Counted from the stretch's first letter, positions 44,209 to 53,364 are shown. The stretch is 57,200 nt of DNA from Pseudomonas typographi (GCF_014694385.1 NZ_JAAOCA010000038.1:1-57200); one strand, 5' to 3'. Numbers and translations: made by a program. The notes: generated from the sequence alone by a model not told the origin.

Positions 44209-45102
44209 ATGGATGTCAACGGTAGGTCGGGTGAGATGGCGGTATTCGCCAAGGTGGCGCAGGAGGGAAGCCTGTCGGCCGCCGCGCGGGCATTGGGGCT
44301 CACACCCTCGGCGGTCAGCCGGATCATCGCGCGCACCGAACAGCGCCTCGGCACCCGCCTGCTGCTGCGCACCACCCGCGCGATCACCTTCACCGCCGAG
44401 GGCGAGGCGTACCTGCGGGGCGCCCGGCGCATCCTGGCCGACATGGCCGAGGTCGAAGACGCGATCGCCGACCAGGGCGTACCCAAGGGCCGGCTGCGGG
44501 TTAGCGCTGCTCTCGGTCACGGTCGCTTGGCCATCGTGCCCTTGGTGGCGGCGTTCAGCGCCCGCTACCCGAACATCGTTGTCGACCTCACCCTGGGCGA
44601 CGAAGTGGTCGACATCCTCGGCGGCCAGGCCGATGTGGCGGTGCGCTTTGGCCACCTGCCCGACAGCCCCCTGACCGCACGTCGAATCGGCGACACTGGC
44701 CAGGTCGTGGTGGCCTCACCTGAGTACCTGCAGCGCCACGGCACGCCTCAAGAACCGGAAGACCTGCGGCGGCATAACTGCCTGCGCTTCAACTTCCGCC
44801 GTGCCGAACCCAACTGGCCGTTCATCCGTGCCGGCCAGGAGTTTTCCCTGAAGATCAGCGGCAACATCGAATGCAGCAGTGGCGAGGCACTAGCGCAACT
44901 GGCCCGGTTAGGTGCCGGTATCGCGCGCATCGGCCAGTTCACCGTGACCGAGGATCTCCGGCGTGGTGATCTGGTGCCACTGCTGGAAGACTGGAACCCC
45001 GGCGACAGGGAACCGATTCACGCGGTGTTCGTCGGCGGCGCGGCAATGCCGGCACGGGTACGGGTGTTCGTGGACTTTTTGGTGGAGCATCACCGGATAT
45101 AG
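44209..45102 (+). CDS. LysR-family regulator, divergent from the MFS gene
   Basis: 297 residues from the ATG at 44209 (a TTG at 44179 would add ten residues without a better ribosome-binding site). HTH GSLSAAARALGLTPSAVSRIIARTEQRLGTRL, then a CrgA/DmlR-type effector domain (KGRLRVSAALGHGRLAIVPL). The 94-bp gap to the MFS gene holds both promoters. Confidence 0.9.
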   Translation: MDVNGRSGEMAVFAKVAQEGSLSAAARALGLTPSAVSRIIARTEQRLGTRLLLRTTRAITFTAEGEAYLRGARRILADMAEVEDAIADQGVPKGRLRVSAALGHGRLAIVPLVAAFSARYPNIVVDLTLGDEVVDILGGQADVAVRFGHLPDSPLTARRIGDTGQVVVASPEYLQRHGTPQEPEDLRRHNCLRFNFRRAEPNWPFIRAGQEFSLKISGNIECSSGEALAQLARLGAGIARIGQFTVTEDLRRGDLVPLLEDWNPGDREPIHAVFVGGAAMPARVRVFVDFLVEHHRI

Positions 45103-45240
45103 GCGGTTCTTTGCTTGGTTTTTTACAAAGGATGCTAGTGGGTGCTGTGCCCATTTGAAGTGAGTGGGTGAGCGGGTGCTATTGACCCGAGGCGGTCGTT
45201 GTGCAGACTGTAAAGTTGTCACCACAATGACTGGATTTCT

Positions 45241-46128
45241 TCAGCTATTACGCCGCAGCGCTTTTACAAGCGTTCCCGCAACGAGATCCTCGATATAACC
45301 TTCAGTGGCACCTGTATCAAAAACGGCACAGCAAGCCGATACATCACCGTCGGAGATACGGTACACGGCGATGGTACTACCGGGGCCGCATCCTGTGTGT
45401 CCACATAGAGAGAATCCGCCGTTAATTGAACCCTTCATCACTCCAAGTCCATAGCCTGGGATGATCCAAGGGCGGTCCGGAATCGGGCCGCCCAACGTTC
45501 GTACTGTCTGCATTTCCTGGAGCAGGTCCTGAGAGAGAAGTTTCCCGGCAAAGAGTCGATACAGGAACAGCGCTGCCTGCGAAACGGGGCCGATCAGCAA
45601 ACCGTGGTAGACCCAAGCGGGATCATAATTACAGGTGACTCCAAGCACAGTCGTTTGTAGATCTGCCCGTGTTTTCGCGAACCGAACACCAGAAAGGCCT
45701 AGGGGTATTATTGCTCGCTGATCTACTGCTTCCTCCAGCGCCAGGTCAGTAAGCTGTTCGATAAGCCTGCCAATAAGCAAGTAACCAACATTTGAGTAGC
45801 GCCAGCCCGTACCAGGATTGTATCGCAGGCGAAGACCGTCAAGACGTTGCATCATTTCATCTGCCGACCACGCTGGCTCACTATTCGCGACGGCAGCGTG
45901 ATACCCCGCAAGTTCGCCGTAATCGGCCAGGCCAGCCTCATGCCGCAGTAGCTGGCGTAACGTAAAAGGCTGATCGAGCACTTCGGTGTCCAATCCGACC
46001 TGGCCATCACGCACCAATGAGAGGGCTGTCGTAGCAAGGACTGTCTTTGTGAAGCTCCACCAGGGAATCATCGTTCCAGATGGTTCAGGTGTGGGTGGCT
46101 GACCCTGTGACACGAGCGATCTGAGCAT
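45241..46128 (-). CDS. Serine beta-lactamase-fold hydrolase
   Basis: 295 residues from the ATG at 46128. The three active-site motifs of the class C/esterase group are visible: S-F-T-K (25-28, SxxK), Y-S-N in GWRYSNVGYL (YxN), and H-T-G in LCGHTGCGPG (the KTG equivalent). Such enzymes are esterases, D-aminopeptidases or beta-lactamases; no Sec signal is seen. The frame extends to 46275, but its first residues are encoded by a 23-nt repeat found elsewhere in the window, so that extension may not be native. Transcribed alone; base composition is less GC-rich than its neighbours. Confidence 0.8.
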   Translation of the reverse strand: MLRSLVSQGQPPTPEPSGTMIPWWSFTKTVLATTALSLVRDGQVGLDTEVLDQPFTLRQLLRHEAGLADYGELAGYHAAVANSEPAWSADEMMQRLDGLRLRYNPGTGWRYSNVGYLLIGRLIEQLTDLALEEAVDQRAIIPLGLSGVRFAKTRADLQTTVLGVTCNYDPAWVYHGLLIGPVSQAALFLYRLFAGKLLSQDLLQEMQTVRTLGGPIPDRPWIIPGYGLGVMKGSINGGFSLCGHTGCGPGSTIAVYRISDGDVSACCAVFDTGATEGYIEDLVAGTLVKALRRNS

Positions 46129-46524
46129 TGGCGTCCTGGATGTGCTAAGTGGGTCGATTGCTCGACAAGATATCCCAGCCACTCGCTGGAATGTAAAATC
46201 AGCCGCCTGTGCTGGCCCGAAACACTCCTCTTGCGGGGTTACCTTTAGACCGTTGCATCGACCGGTTGAATCCACAACTTTTGGTGGTCAGTGCCGGAGC
46301 GCTTACACGTCAACCAACATCTGAATGCTAGACCTGTGATTGAAGTCCTGAGGAAGGCGGATTCGTGAGGCGATGTGTGTGCACCGACAACTGCCATGAC
46401 TTCTAGTAGAAGGTCGCCCTTGATCAGCCAATCGGCCGAATGACGGCTCATAGGATGGTGTGCGAGGCCATTGACCAGCTTTCTCCGCTAAATACAGTCA
46501 TGGCAGTGTGTAGTTGAAAGTAGC
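46129..46524. other. Intergenic stretch with one copy of a 23-nt repeat
   Basis: 396 bp between two leftward genes. It contains the repeat at 46254-46276 and no ORF with family resemblance. The promoter of the serine hydrolase gene must lie here. Confidence 0.45.
46254..46276 (+). repeat. 23-nt dispersed repeat, copy A
   Basis: Contains GCATCGACCGGTTGAATC. The same 23 nt occur, inverted and without mismatch, at 51419-51441; a diverged copy in the same orientation lies at 7119-7138. Read on the minus strand it encodes the DSTGRC at the start of the extended serine-hydrolase frame. Confidence 0.75.
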
Positions 46525-47313
46525 CTAAAGCCAGCTGTGTGGTTCCAAATCAGGCTGGTTTCTTCTACGCCCAGTCGCAAGGTCCAGCAGCTTTTGAACC
46601 AGCAGATCTGGGGCACTCATCATTGCATTGTGGCCGGTTGCGATCTCGGTCCATGCCCAGTCTGGACGCGCTTGTACACGAGCCCGACTGCGTGCAAGCG
46701 GTTCATACGAGGGAGTGGCGCAATACACGTATATCTTGGGTACGTTCATCCCAGAAGCGTTTGGCGCTACCAGCAAGTCCTCATAGGTTTTCAGCGGATG
46801 CGGTGTGCACCGGGCTTCGATCAACTCCTTGTGATCTTGCGATACCACGCCGAATGATTTAGCAGCTGGTACCGGTATCGAATGACCCTGTCCGAATCTG
46901 AGGGCATTGGTCAGATGGGCGCTCACTCGCGAGGGCGGCAGATGGCAAAAAACATTCTCTCCATGGTCCAATACCAACGCATCGAGCATGACGAGACATC
47001 GAAGGGCTTTGCAGCATCGACTTGCGGCACCCATAGCAGGCACTCCGCCATAGCTGTGCCCGACCAGCACGACGTCCGTCAGGCCCTCGTATTCGATGAC
47101 GTTCATCACGTCCTGAATATGGGTTTCCAGCCCCACCTTCACGTCCAGCAGATGCGAGCGCTCGCCCAATCCGGTCAACGTCGGTGCATAAGCCTTATGA
47201 CCCAGTGCGCGCAGTTGATGAACCACGCTGTCCCAACACCATCCACCGTGCCACGCGCCGTGAACAAGCACAAATGTCAGGGGGCCCGGATGTTCGACCT
47301 TTGCGTTATTCAT
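46525..47313 (-). CDS. Alpha/beta-fold hydrolase
   Basis: 262 residues: the oxyanion-hole HGAWHGGWCWDSV near residue 19, nucleophile GHSYGG (Ser87), and a late His in ATGHNAMMSAP. This pattern is shared with plant methylesterase-like and salicylate-esterase-like bacterial proteins. The gene starts 1 nt after the MFS stop on the same strand, so transporter and hydrolase are one operon. Confidence 0.88.
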   Translation of the reverse strand: MNNAKVEHPGPLTFVLVHGAWHGGWCWDSVVHQLRALGHKAYAPTLTGLGERSHLLDVKVGLETHIQDVMNVIEYEGLTDVVLVGHSYGGVPAMGAASRCCKALRCLVMLDALVLDHGENVFCHLPPSRVSAHLTNALRFGQGHSIPVPAAKSFGVVSQDHKELIEARCTPHPLKTYEDLLVAPNASGMNVPKIYVYCATPSYEPLARSRARVQARPDWAWTEIATGHNAMMSAPDLLVQKLLDLATGRRRNQPDLEPHSWL

Positions 47314-47314
47314 C

Positions 47315-48523
47315 TCAGGCCTCCTGACGCGCCCAGAAGCGCAGGGCGATCACGGCACTGATGGCCATTACGAAGAGAATGAGAATGACGCACGCGGGCC
47401 AGCCGCCCATGGCATAAGCGAAACCCGGAACATAAGCACCCACGCTGCCACCCGAGTAGTAGGCGCACACGTAAAGCCCTGCCGCTGAGGACTTGGCCTT
47501 CGCGGCGACTTTGCCCAGGTGAGTACTCGCAGCGGAGTTGCCTACGAACACGCCCATCGAGATGAGCGCCAAACCCACAAAGGTCAACAGCAGGTAGGGC
47601 ATCAGTGTCAGCAGCAGACCTACGGCGCTAGTGGTCAGAGCAATGATCAGTACTGTCCTGGAGCCGATCTTGTCGATCCAACGGCCAGCAAAAGGCGTCG
47701 CAACCGCACCAAACAGGTTCAGCAAGAACATCGATCCTAGCTGGACAGTCGTGAGATTGAACGGCGCACTGGCCAAATGGAACGTGATGAAGGTAAACAC
47801 GGCAACGAAGACGAACAGCGTGTTGAAGCCGATGGCCCAAACAGCGATGAGCGGGAGATTTTTAAAATGGCCCAGCATCGCCCTGATGCCTTGGCCAAAA
47901 TGACGTTGCGCGACAAAATTCTGCGACGCGGGCAGGAGTGCCCATACCGCAACTCCACCCAAAACCAGAAGCACTGACTGGGCTACAAAGGCGTAGTGCC
48001 AATCAGTCCACGTCGCCACGAAACCTGCAACTACCCGTCCGGACACGCTTCCAAGAACGTTCCCTGCAATGTAGGCGGATGTAGCTAGCCCCGAGTTTGG
48101 TCCCTTCCACTCCTCTCCAAGGTAGGCAAGTGCCACGGAGAAAATCCCAGGGATGAACAAGCCCTGGAGAAATCGCCACACAATCAACTGATTCAAGGTG
48201 CTGGATGTTGCTGCGAGCGCCATGGGGATGGCCAGTCCGAAGATGGCCACGACAATGACCCGTTTGCGACCAAGGGCGTCGGCAATGAGCCCAATGATTG
48301 GCGCCGTCAACGCTACAGCCAAGGTGGTGGCTGTCACTGTAATACTGACCGCACCAACGGATGCCGAAAAGGCCTGTGCCAATAAAGGTAAAAGTGGTTG
48401 CGTGACATACACCGCCAGAAAAGGGCAAAAGCCGCACAAGGCGATTGCAAAAAGCTTGAATGCGAGTTGCATGGGCTGAGTGTTTGAGGGTTTCAGTGGA
48501 TCTACAGACGCGTGAGAGTTCAT
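47315..48523 (-). CDS. MFS transporter, YnfM-like
   Basis: 402 residues with twelve expected helices, an MFS motif A-like loop (GLIADALGRKRVIVV), and FLAVYVTQPLLPLLAQAFSAS near the N-terminus as in the YnfM group of exporters. First gene of the operon with the alpha/beta hydrolase; the AraC gene diverges 83 bp away. Confidence 0.9.
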   Translation of the reverse strand: MNSHASVDPLKPSNTQPMQLAFKLFAIALCGFCPFLAVYVTQPLLPLLAQAFSASVGAVSITVTATTLAVALTAPIIGLIADALGRKRVIVVAIFGLAIPMALAATSSTLNQLIVWRFLQGLFIPGIFSVALAYLGEEWKGPNSGLATSAYIAGNVLGSVSGRVVAGFVATWTDWHYAFVAQSVLLVLGGVAVWALLPASQNFVAQRHFGQGIRAMLGHFKNLPLIAVWAIGFNTLFVFVAVFTFITFHLASAPFNLTTVQLGSMFLLNLFGAVATPFAGRWIDKIGSRTVLIIALTTSAVGLLLTLMPYLLLTFVGLALISMGVFVGNSAASTHLGKVAAKAKSSAAGLYVCAYYSGGSVGAYVPGFAYAMGGWPACVILILFVMAISAVIALRFWARQEA

Positions 48524-48605
48524 GGCAGAAGGCTTTCATCGGGGACAGTTAGCTGCTAGCGTAATCTGACCTGTTATCGATGTGCAGCCAAGGAATATCG
48601 CGGAA

Positions 48606-49400
48606 ATGCCAAGTGCGCTTCACCTTGATTCTCCTCTTTCGGTCGAGATGGAGGTATCGCTTCTCTCGCGCAGTTATCGACGTGGCACTCAGCTGGGCTA
48701 TCACGTGCATCGGCAAGGTCAGCTGCTTTATGCCTACCGGGGCTTGATGCAGGTCACGACTCTTTCCGGGCGATGGCTGGTTCCGCCGCAGCGCGCTGTA
48801 TGGTTGCCGGCGTTTCGGGAGCATGCGATCGATGTCCTGGCTGACATCGAGATGAGAACCTTCTTCGTTGAGCCCTCCCGAATCGTGAAACAGTGTGGTG
48901 AAACAGCCTTGCAGAATGAGTTTGTGATCGAGGTCAACCCGCTTTTGCGCGAGTCAATCCTGGCAATGTTCCAGCCCAATCTCACGGCTCAGCGACTCGA
49001 CTTGCTCTCACATATCGCCTTGTTGGAATTGCCGGAGGCGGGCGATGCAACGACGTTCATTCCAATGCCGACCGATCCACGCGCGCGCCGTGTTGCTGAG
49101 CTTGCGCTTGAAGACATTCAGGGCATCAGGGATATCGACGAGCTGGCTACCGCAGCAGGTTCCTCGGCTAGAACGATTGCCAGGCTGTTCGTAGCAGAGA
49201 CAGACATTACCTTCAAGAAATGGCGGCAGCGTGCGCGGATACTGGCAGCACTTGAGATGCTTAATGCGGACAAGATGATGATCAAACAGATCGCTCATCG
49301 CGCAGGGTATGCAAGCGTTGCGGCATTCAGCGCAGCTTTCATAAAGGTGATGGGAATGACTCCGTCTGAATTTCAAGGCCGGAGCACAATACCTGGCTAG
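48606..49400 (+). CDS. AraC-family regulator of the MFS/hydrolase operon
   Basis: 264 residues. N-terminal cupin (YHVHRQGQLLYAYRGLMQV, WLVPPQRAVWLPAFREHAI) and C-terminal double HTH (DIDELATAAGSSARTIARLF, QIAHRAGYASVAAFSAAFIKVMGMTPSEF). The ATG at 48606 is preferred: AAGGA lies about 10 nt upstream. A GTG at 48582 would add eight residues. Divergent from the MFS gene, its likely target. Confidence 0.88.
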   Translation: MPSALHLDSPLSVEMEVSLLSRSYRRGTQLGYHVHRQGQLLYAYRGLMQVTTLSGRWLVPPQRAVWLPAFREHAIDVLADIEMRTFFVEPSRIVKQCGETALQNEFVIEVNPLLRESILAMFQPNLTAQRLDLLSHIALLELPEAGDATTFIPMPTDPRARRVAELALEDIQGIRDIDELATAAGSSARTIARLFVAETDITFKKWRQRARILAALEMLNADKMMIKQIAHRAGYASVAAFSAAFIKVMGMTPSEFQGRSTIPG

Positions 49401-49458
49401 CCATGCGAGTTCGATTTGGGAGCCATAGACGACTGTTCTAACCAAGAACGTCGGGGGG

Positions 49459-50376
49459 CTACTCACTTTCAAGAGGCATGTGTGGAGCATTCAGCGCAGG
49501 AATTTGTGCGAAGGTTTCAGCAATGAAGTCCATAAAGACGCTTGCCCGTGTCGGGAGCAGTCGATTAGCCACAAAGAGGATCTGAACCGGGACAGGCGGC
49601 GCGCTGTATGGGCCCAGGATGACTTGAAGATCACCGCTGGCCAGCCCCTTTTCAAACAACCACCGTGGTCCATGACCAACCCCTAAACCAGCTTCTACCA
49701 CTACTTGGACTGCTTCAGGCGAATTCACCCTGAAGCGTCCGTTCACCGCGACAACTTCGTCTCTGAAACGCCATGCCGTACCTGAAGACAAAAGGGTATA
49801 GATCACACATTCATGATTTTTGAGGTCAGACGGCACCTTGGGAATACCGTGGCGTGAGATGTAAGTTTTGCTAGCCACACATACCCGCTCGAACACCCCG
49901 ATGCGCCGCACTCGGAGGGCACTGTCTTCAAGATGACCAATGCGGATGGCCAGCTCGGCACCTTCGTCCATCAGGTTGACGTAGCGATCACTGATCTGCA
50001 AATCCAAGGAAAGGTCGGGGTATTGGTTTAGAAAGGCGGGAAGGTGAGGTAACAGAAAAGCATGAGCCAAGGCCGTTGGGCAGGCAACACGCAACAGCCC
50101 TGATGGAGCGACCTTGCCGCGCAGGGTCGATTCTGATTCTGCAACAGCATCAAGAATGCGACGTACCTCGGCGTAATACCGTTGTCCTTCTGGCGTTAGC
50201 GCAAGTTTGCGCGTGGATCTGTGCAGCAATCTCGTTTGCAGGTGTTCTTCAAGCGCCGCGACGTACCTGCTTACATTGGGCTGCCCTAGCCCGAGCTGGC
50301 GGCCCGCTGCGGAAAAGCTCCCTGTTTCCACCGCTCTTGCAAAGCACGACATCAACAGAAACCGATCCACTCCCAC
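49459..50376 (-). CDS. LysR-family regulator, divergent from the SDR gene
   Basis: 305 residues with HTH GSFSAAGRQLGLGQPNVSRYVAALEEHLQTRL and a CrgA/DmlR-like effector domain (SGLLRVACPTALAHAFLLPHL). The start is a GTG at 50376 or the GTG two codons later at 50370, which has GAGG 5 nt upstream. A perfect palindrome lies immediately upstream. Confidence 0.88.
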   Translation of the reverse strand: MGVDRFLLMSCFARAVETGSFSAAGRQLGLGQPNVSRYVAALEEHLQTRLLHRSTRKLALTPEGQRYYAEVRRILDAVAESESTLRGKVAPSGLLRVACPTALAHAFLLPHLPAFLNQYPDLSLDLQISDRYVNLMDEGAELAIRIGHLEDSALRVRRIGVFERVCVASKTYISRHGIPKVPSDLKNHECVIYTLLSSGTAWRFRDEVVAVNGRFRVNSPEAVQVVVEAGLGVGHGPRWLFEKGLASGDLQVILGPYSAPPVPVQILFVANRLLPTRASVFMDFIAETFAQIPALNAPHMPLESE

Positions 50377-50382
50377 CTCACA

Positions 50383-50403
50383 TTCATGCAGTCACTGCAT
50401 GAA
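50383..50403. promoter_or_regulatory. Palindromic LysR operator candidate
   Basis: TTCATGCAG-TCA-CTGCATGAA: perfect 9-bp arms with a 3-nt spacer. It begins 7 bp upstream of the LysR start and 98 bp upstream of the divergent SDR ATG, a position suited to autorepression and SDR control. Confidence 0.6.
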
Positions 50404-50500
50404 GTATATACAGATTGGGCGTCTTATCAGTGAGATCGTATGAATGCACTCTGTCGCTGACTTCACACCTGAAACGCATCACACACCGACAGGAGCATTT

Positions 50501-51253
50501 ATGTCTCGTCTGAATGGCAAACGTACGCTTATTACCGGCGGTACCAGCGGTATCGGCCTTGAGACGGCCAAGCAGTTTCTCGCAGAGGGGGCCCGCGTCA
50601 TTGTCACGGGAGTCAATCCCGAGTCCATGGCCAGAGCCAAAGCTGAGCTGGGTAGCGATGTCGCAGTATTCAGCGCAGATTCGGGCAACGTTGAGGCGCA
50701 ACGCAAGTTGGCTCGCTATGCCCAGGATCAATACGGCGAGCTGGACGTTGCATTTCTCAATGCCGGAGTGTCGGTGTGGGTACCGATTGAGCAGTGGACC
50801 GAAGAGCAGTTCGACCGGTCTTTTGCGATCAATGTCAAAGGCCCTTATTTCCTGATTCAGGCGCTATTGCCGGTGTTCGCTAATCCAGCTTCCGTGGTGC
50901 TGAACACCTCGATCAACGCGCATGTGGGTGCGGCCAGTTCCTCCGTGTACGCCGCTACAAAGGCAGCCCTGCTCAACATGTCCAAAACGCTTTCTGGTGA
51001 GCTTCTGTCTGCGGGTATTCGCATCAATGCGGTCAGTCCCGGGCCGGTGGATACGCCGCTGTACGACAAACTCGGCATCCCTGATGCGTACCGGGAGCAA
51101 GTCAACCAGCAAATCATTTCCACTGTGCCATTCGGCCGCTTCGGCACGCCAGAGGAGGTTTCCAAAGCCGTGGTGTACCTGGCGTCGGACGAGTCCAAGT
51201 GGACTGTGGGCACCGAGATCATCGTGGACGGCGGTCGCACGCTGAACGGCTGA
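50501..51253 (+). CDS. Short-chain dehydrogenase/reductase
   Basis: 250-residue classical SDR: TGGTSGIG (cofactor), NAGVS, a Ser in VVLNTSINAH, YAATKAAL (catalytic Tyr/Lys), and SPGPVDTPL. The ATG at 50501 follows AGGAGCATTT; the frame to 50444 is not family-like. A truncated cysteine-hydrolase gene follows after 29 nt, so the two were probably one operon before the break. Confidence 0.9.
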   Translation: MSRLNGKRTLITGGTSGIGLETAKQFLAEGARVIVTGVNPESMARAKAELGSDVAVFSADSGNVEAQRKLARYAQDQYGELDVAFLNAGVSVWVPIEQWTEEQFDRSFAINVKGPYFLIQALLPVFANPASVVLNTSINAHVGAASSSVYAATKAALLNMSKTLSGELLSAGIRINAVSPGPVDTPLYDKLGIPDAYREQVNQQIISTVPFGRFGTPEEVSKAVVYLASDESKWTVGTEIIVDGGRTLNG

Positions 51254-51282
51254 CTTTCACTCTTTTGAACCGGAAATCCAAA

Positions 51283-51513
51283 ATGAAAAAGCTTATTGGC
51301 AGCCTGCTGGCAGCCGTCCTGGTCGCGGCGTCTCTCACCGTGCAGGCTCAGACGTTGGTCAACGACACTCACAAAAGCGCACTGATATTGATCGAGTTCC
51401 AGAATGACTGGATGGCCCTGTGGATTCAACCGGTCGATGCATCGTCCCTGCCGAATTTTCACGTTGTCGCCAAGGCAATTGAGCGTGCCCTGGACCATGC
51501 ACCCAGCGGCTAA
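51283..51513 (+). pseudogene. Isochorismatase-like cysteine hydrolase, truncated at a repeat
   Basis: 76 codons. A Sec signal peptide (MKKLIGSLLAAVLVAASLTVQAQ) is followed by the first strand of an isochorismatase-fold hydrolase (HKSALILIEFQNDWM, containing the catalytic-Asp strand pattern). Exactly there, at 51419, the 23-nt repeat begins and the reading frame turns into LWIQPVDASSLPNF and a short tail. The Lys and Cys of the catalytic triad are lost. The protein cannot be active. Confidence 0.7.
51419..51441 (-). repeat. 23-nt dispersed repeat, copy B
   Basis: Contains GATTCAACCGGTCGATGC. An exact inverted copy of 46254-46276, placed at the breakpoint of the cysteine-hydrolase gene. Confidence 0.75.
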
Positions 51514-51540
51514 GGTGGGCCCCAGTTTAACGTACGTACA

Positions 51541-52788
51541 TCAATCCAAGGTGCTGATGGACTCAGCCAGTGCATTAGCCAATTCGGAAGAGGCGCCGTA
51601 AAGTGGTACATGCCCTCGCATTAGTATCTGCGCACTACGACGGTAGGCCGCGCTCTTGATATCGATTTCGCGGCCTCGTAGCGCCGCAACCACTGTGGTA
51701 TCCAATCGCCCAGCGGGGTTCTCGATACTGACCTCTACATCTGCAAACTCCTCGCTCAAGGGCGCGATCCCTGTGGCTACTCGGTGCGCGGTTGTGCCCG
51801 GTATCAAACAGGCAGCCGCTAGGCAGCAACCGCCCGAAACAGCCATTGAAGCGTGGCCGGTCTGGGGAGTGAAGTAACGAACGGCGATATTTCCGCCATT
51901 GCGCGGGGCACCCACGATGCATACTTTCGGAATGGTTTCGCTGCGTTCGATCTCTGCGCGACTCATCAATTCGCCGTCCCTGCGACGAAGGCGCATTTTC
52001 AAGCCGGCATCTATCCATACCTCTCGCAGCGCTTGCATGAAGGGCTGATCGGCCTCAAGTTCCGCGATGGGTTCGTGGCCCGTTTTGCCGAAGCTGCTAG
52101 CTTGCGCAATGACCATCGGCACCGCCACATCGACGCAGGAGACCTCATGCCCGGCGACCACATCGATCACCTTACCGGTGGGTAGCAGCGCCCCGGTCTT
52201 GTTGCCGACTGGCGACTGCAAGAACAGATCGACGCTGGGAAAGGCACCCTTCACCCCGGGAATCTCCGCATTGGCAAATTGGCCATGCTCATCGCGCTTC
52301 ATGCGCGCAATTGTCAGCACCCCGGTGTTGGTGTTCTTTATCTCGATTTCGCAATTCTGACTGGCCGGCAACTGGAACAAACCGGTATCTACCGCCCACA
52401 GCGGCAGGGCGCTGGACATGTTTCCGCAGTTGACGCTCCAGTCTATATCCGCGTGGTCACTGGCCAACTGGGCGAGAGTGCTGATCAGGCGAAGGCCGTT
52501 AGCTGTCATTTCGCCGCGCATCAGGAATACCTTGTTACTGGTCGCAGGCCCGCGACCGAGCCCTGTAATCTGCCGGTTGCCCGATTGGTGACCTGTTTGT
52601 GGAACGCCCATCAAATGTCGCAACAATTCAGCGCGCAGGGACTCGCCTTGGGGCATAAGCGGCTCCCACAGCACCACACCCGTGGAGGTTCCGCCACGCA
52701 TGTAATGCACGGGAATTTCCAGAACACCTGAATGGCGCCGAATAGTGAGCCCAGGGTCGGCCAAGGAATACGCTTTGTCAGTAGACAT
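51541..52788 (-). CDS. PrpF-family isomerase
   Basis: 415 residues with the family start IPVHYMRGGTSTGVVLWEPLMP and the internal NCGNMSSALP and SGGCCLAAACLIPGT segments of the DapF-like double-barrel fold. Relatives isomerise 2-methyl-aconitate (PrpF), 4-oxalomesaconate (GalD) or similar unsaturated tricarboxylates by proton shift. No prpB/prpC or gallate genes are near, so the substrate is open. Downstream of the MarR gene on the same strand (59-nt gap). Confidence 0.87.
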   Translation of the reverse strand: MSTDKAYSLADPGLTIRRHSGVLEIPVHYMRGGTSTGVVLWEPLMPQGESLRAELLRHLMGVPQTGHQSGNRQITGLGRGPATSNKVFLMRGEMTANGLRLISTLAQLASDHADIDWSVNCGNMSSALPLWAVDTGLFQLPASQNCEIEIKNTNTGVLTIARMKRDEHGQFANAEIPGVKGAFPSVDLFLQSPVGNKTGALLPTGKVIDVVAGHEVSCVDVAVPMVIAQASSFGKTGHEPIAELEADQPFMQALREVWIDAGLKMRLRRRDGELMSRAEIERSETIPKVCIVGAPRNGGNIAVRYFTPQTGHASMAVSGGCCLAAACLIPGTTAHRVATGIAPLSEEFADVEVSIENPAGRLDTTVVAALRGREIDIKSAAYRRSAQILMRGHVPLYGASSELANALAESISTLD

Positions 52789-52847
52789 GGGGAGCTCCGT
52801 ACAATCAGCTATTGAACCGGTGATGCAATTAGGTAGGCACCGCAGCT

Positions 52848-53318
52848 TTAATCTCGGCGAGCCTTCACTTGGTGAAGCCGCTCCGAAAAATCAAGTCGTT
52901 CCAATGCGCTGGCGGTTTCAACCAAAACACTTCGCAGCGGATGGCCTATTTCCGCCTCCAGCTCCTCGATTACGGCAAAAGTCGCGGCCCAATGGCTTGT
53001 CAGTGTCTCGACCAGTTGGAGGCCGTGAGGCGTGAGTTCAATACGGCTTTTTCGGCCGTCCACAAGCCGGACGCGACGAATCAGGCCGTCTGCCTCCATG
53101 GCACTGACAGTCTGGCTGATGGCACCCTGGGTTAGATGGGCGCTCGCGGTGATCGCGGTCACGGTATCGGCGCCAGATTGAATCGCTCGCAGCACAGGGG
53201 TGTAGCGCGCTCGATAACGCAGGCCCATGTGCCCATAGTGAACCTCAGCGCCTCGTTCGACCTTCTCGGAAATAAAGCGGAGCAACTCACCTAGGCCGGG
53301 CATTATTTTTTGGACCAT
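52848..53318 (-). CDS. MarR-family regulator
   Basis: 156 residues with winged HTH (AITASAHLTQGAISQTVSAMEADGLIRRVRLVDGRKSRIELTPHG). The ATG at 53318 has GAGG 8 nt upstream; the frame to 53369 runs through the operator palindrome and is unlikely to be translated. Probably represses itself and the downstream PrpF gene. MarR proteins usually release DNA on binding a phenolic or carboxylate ligand. Confidence 0.87.
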   Translation of the reverse strand: MVQKIMPGLGELLRFISEKVERGAEVHYGHMGLRYRARYTPVLRAIQSGADTVTAITASAHLTQGAISQTVSAMEADGLIRRVRLVDGRKSRIELTPHGLQLVETLTSHWAATFAVIEELEAEIGHPLRSVLVETASALERLDFSERLHQVKARRD

Positions 53319-53340
53319 AGCTAGCACCTCGTGCAATCCA

Positions 53341-53364
53341 ATATACATTAGGGCTAATGTATAT
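53341..53364. promoter_or_regulatory. Perfect MarR operator palindrome
   Basis: Arms ATATACATTAG and CTAATGTATAT, 11 bp each and exactly complementary, separated by GG. It sits 22 bp upstream of the MarR start codon, overlapping the expected promoter. Confidence 0.7.
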
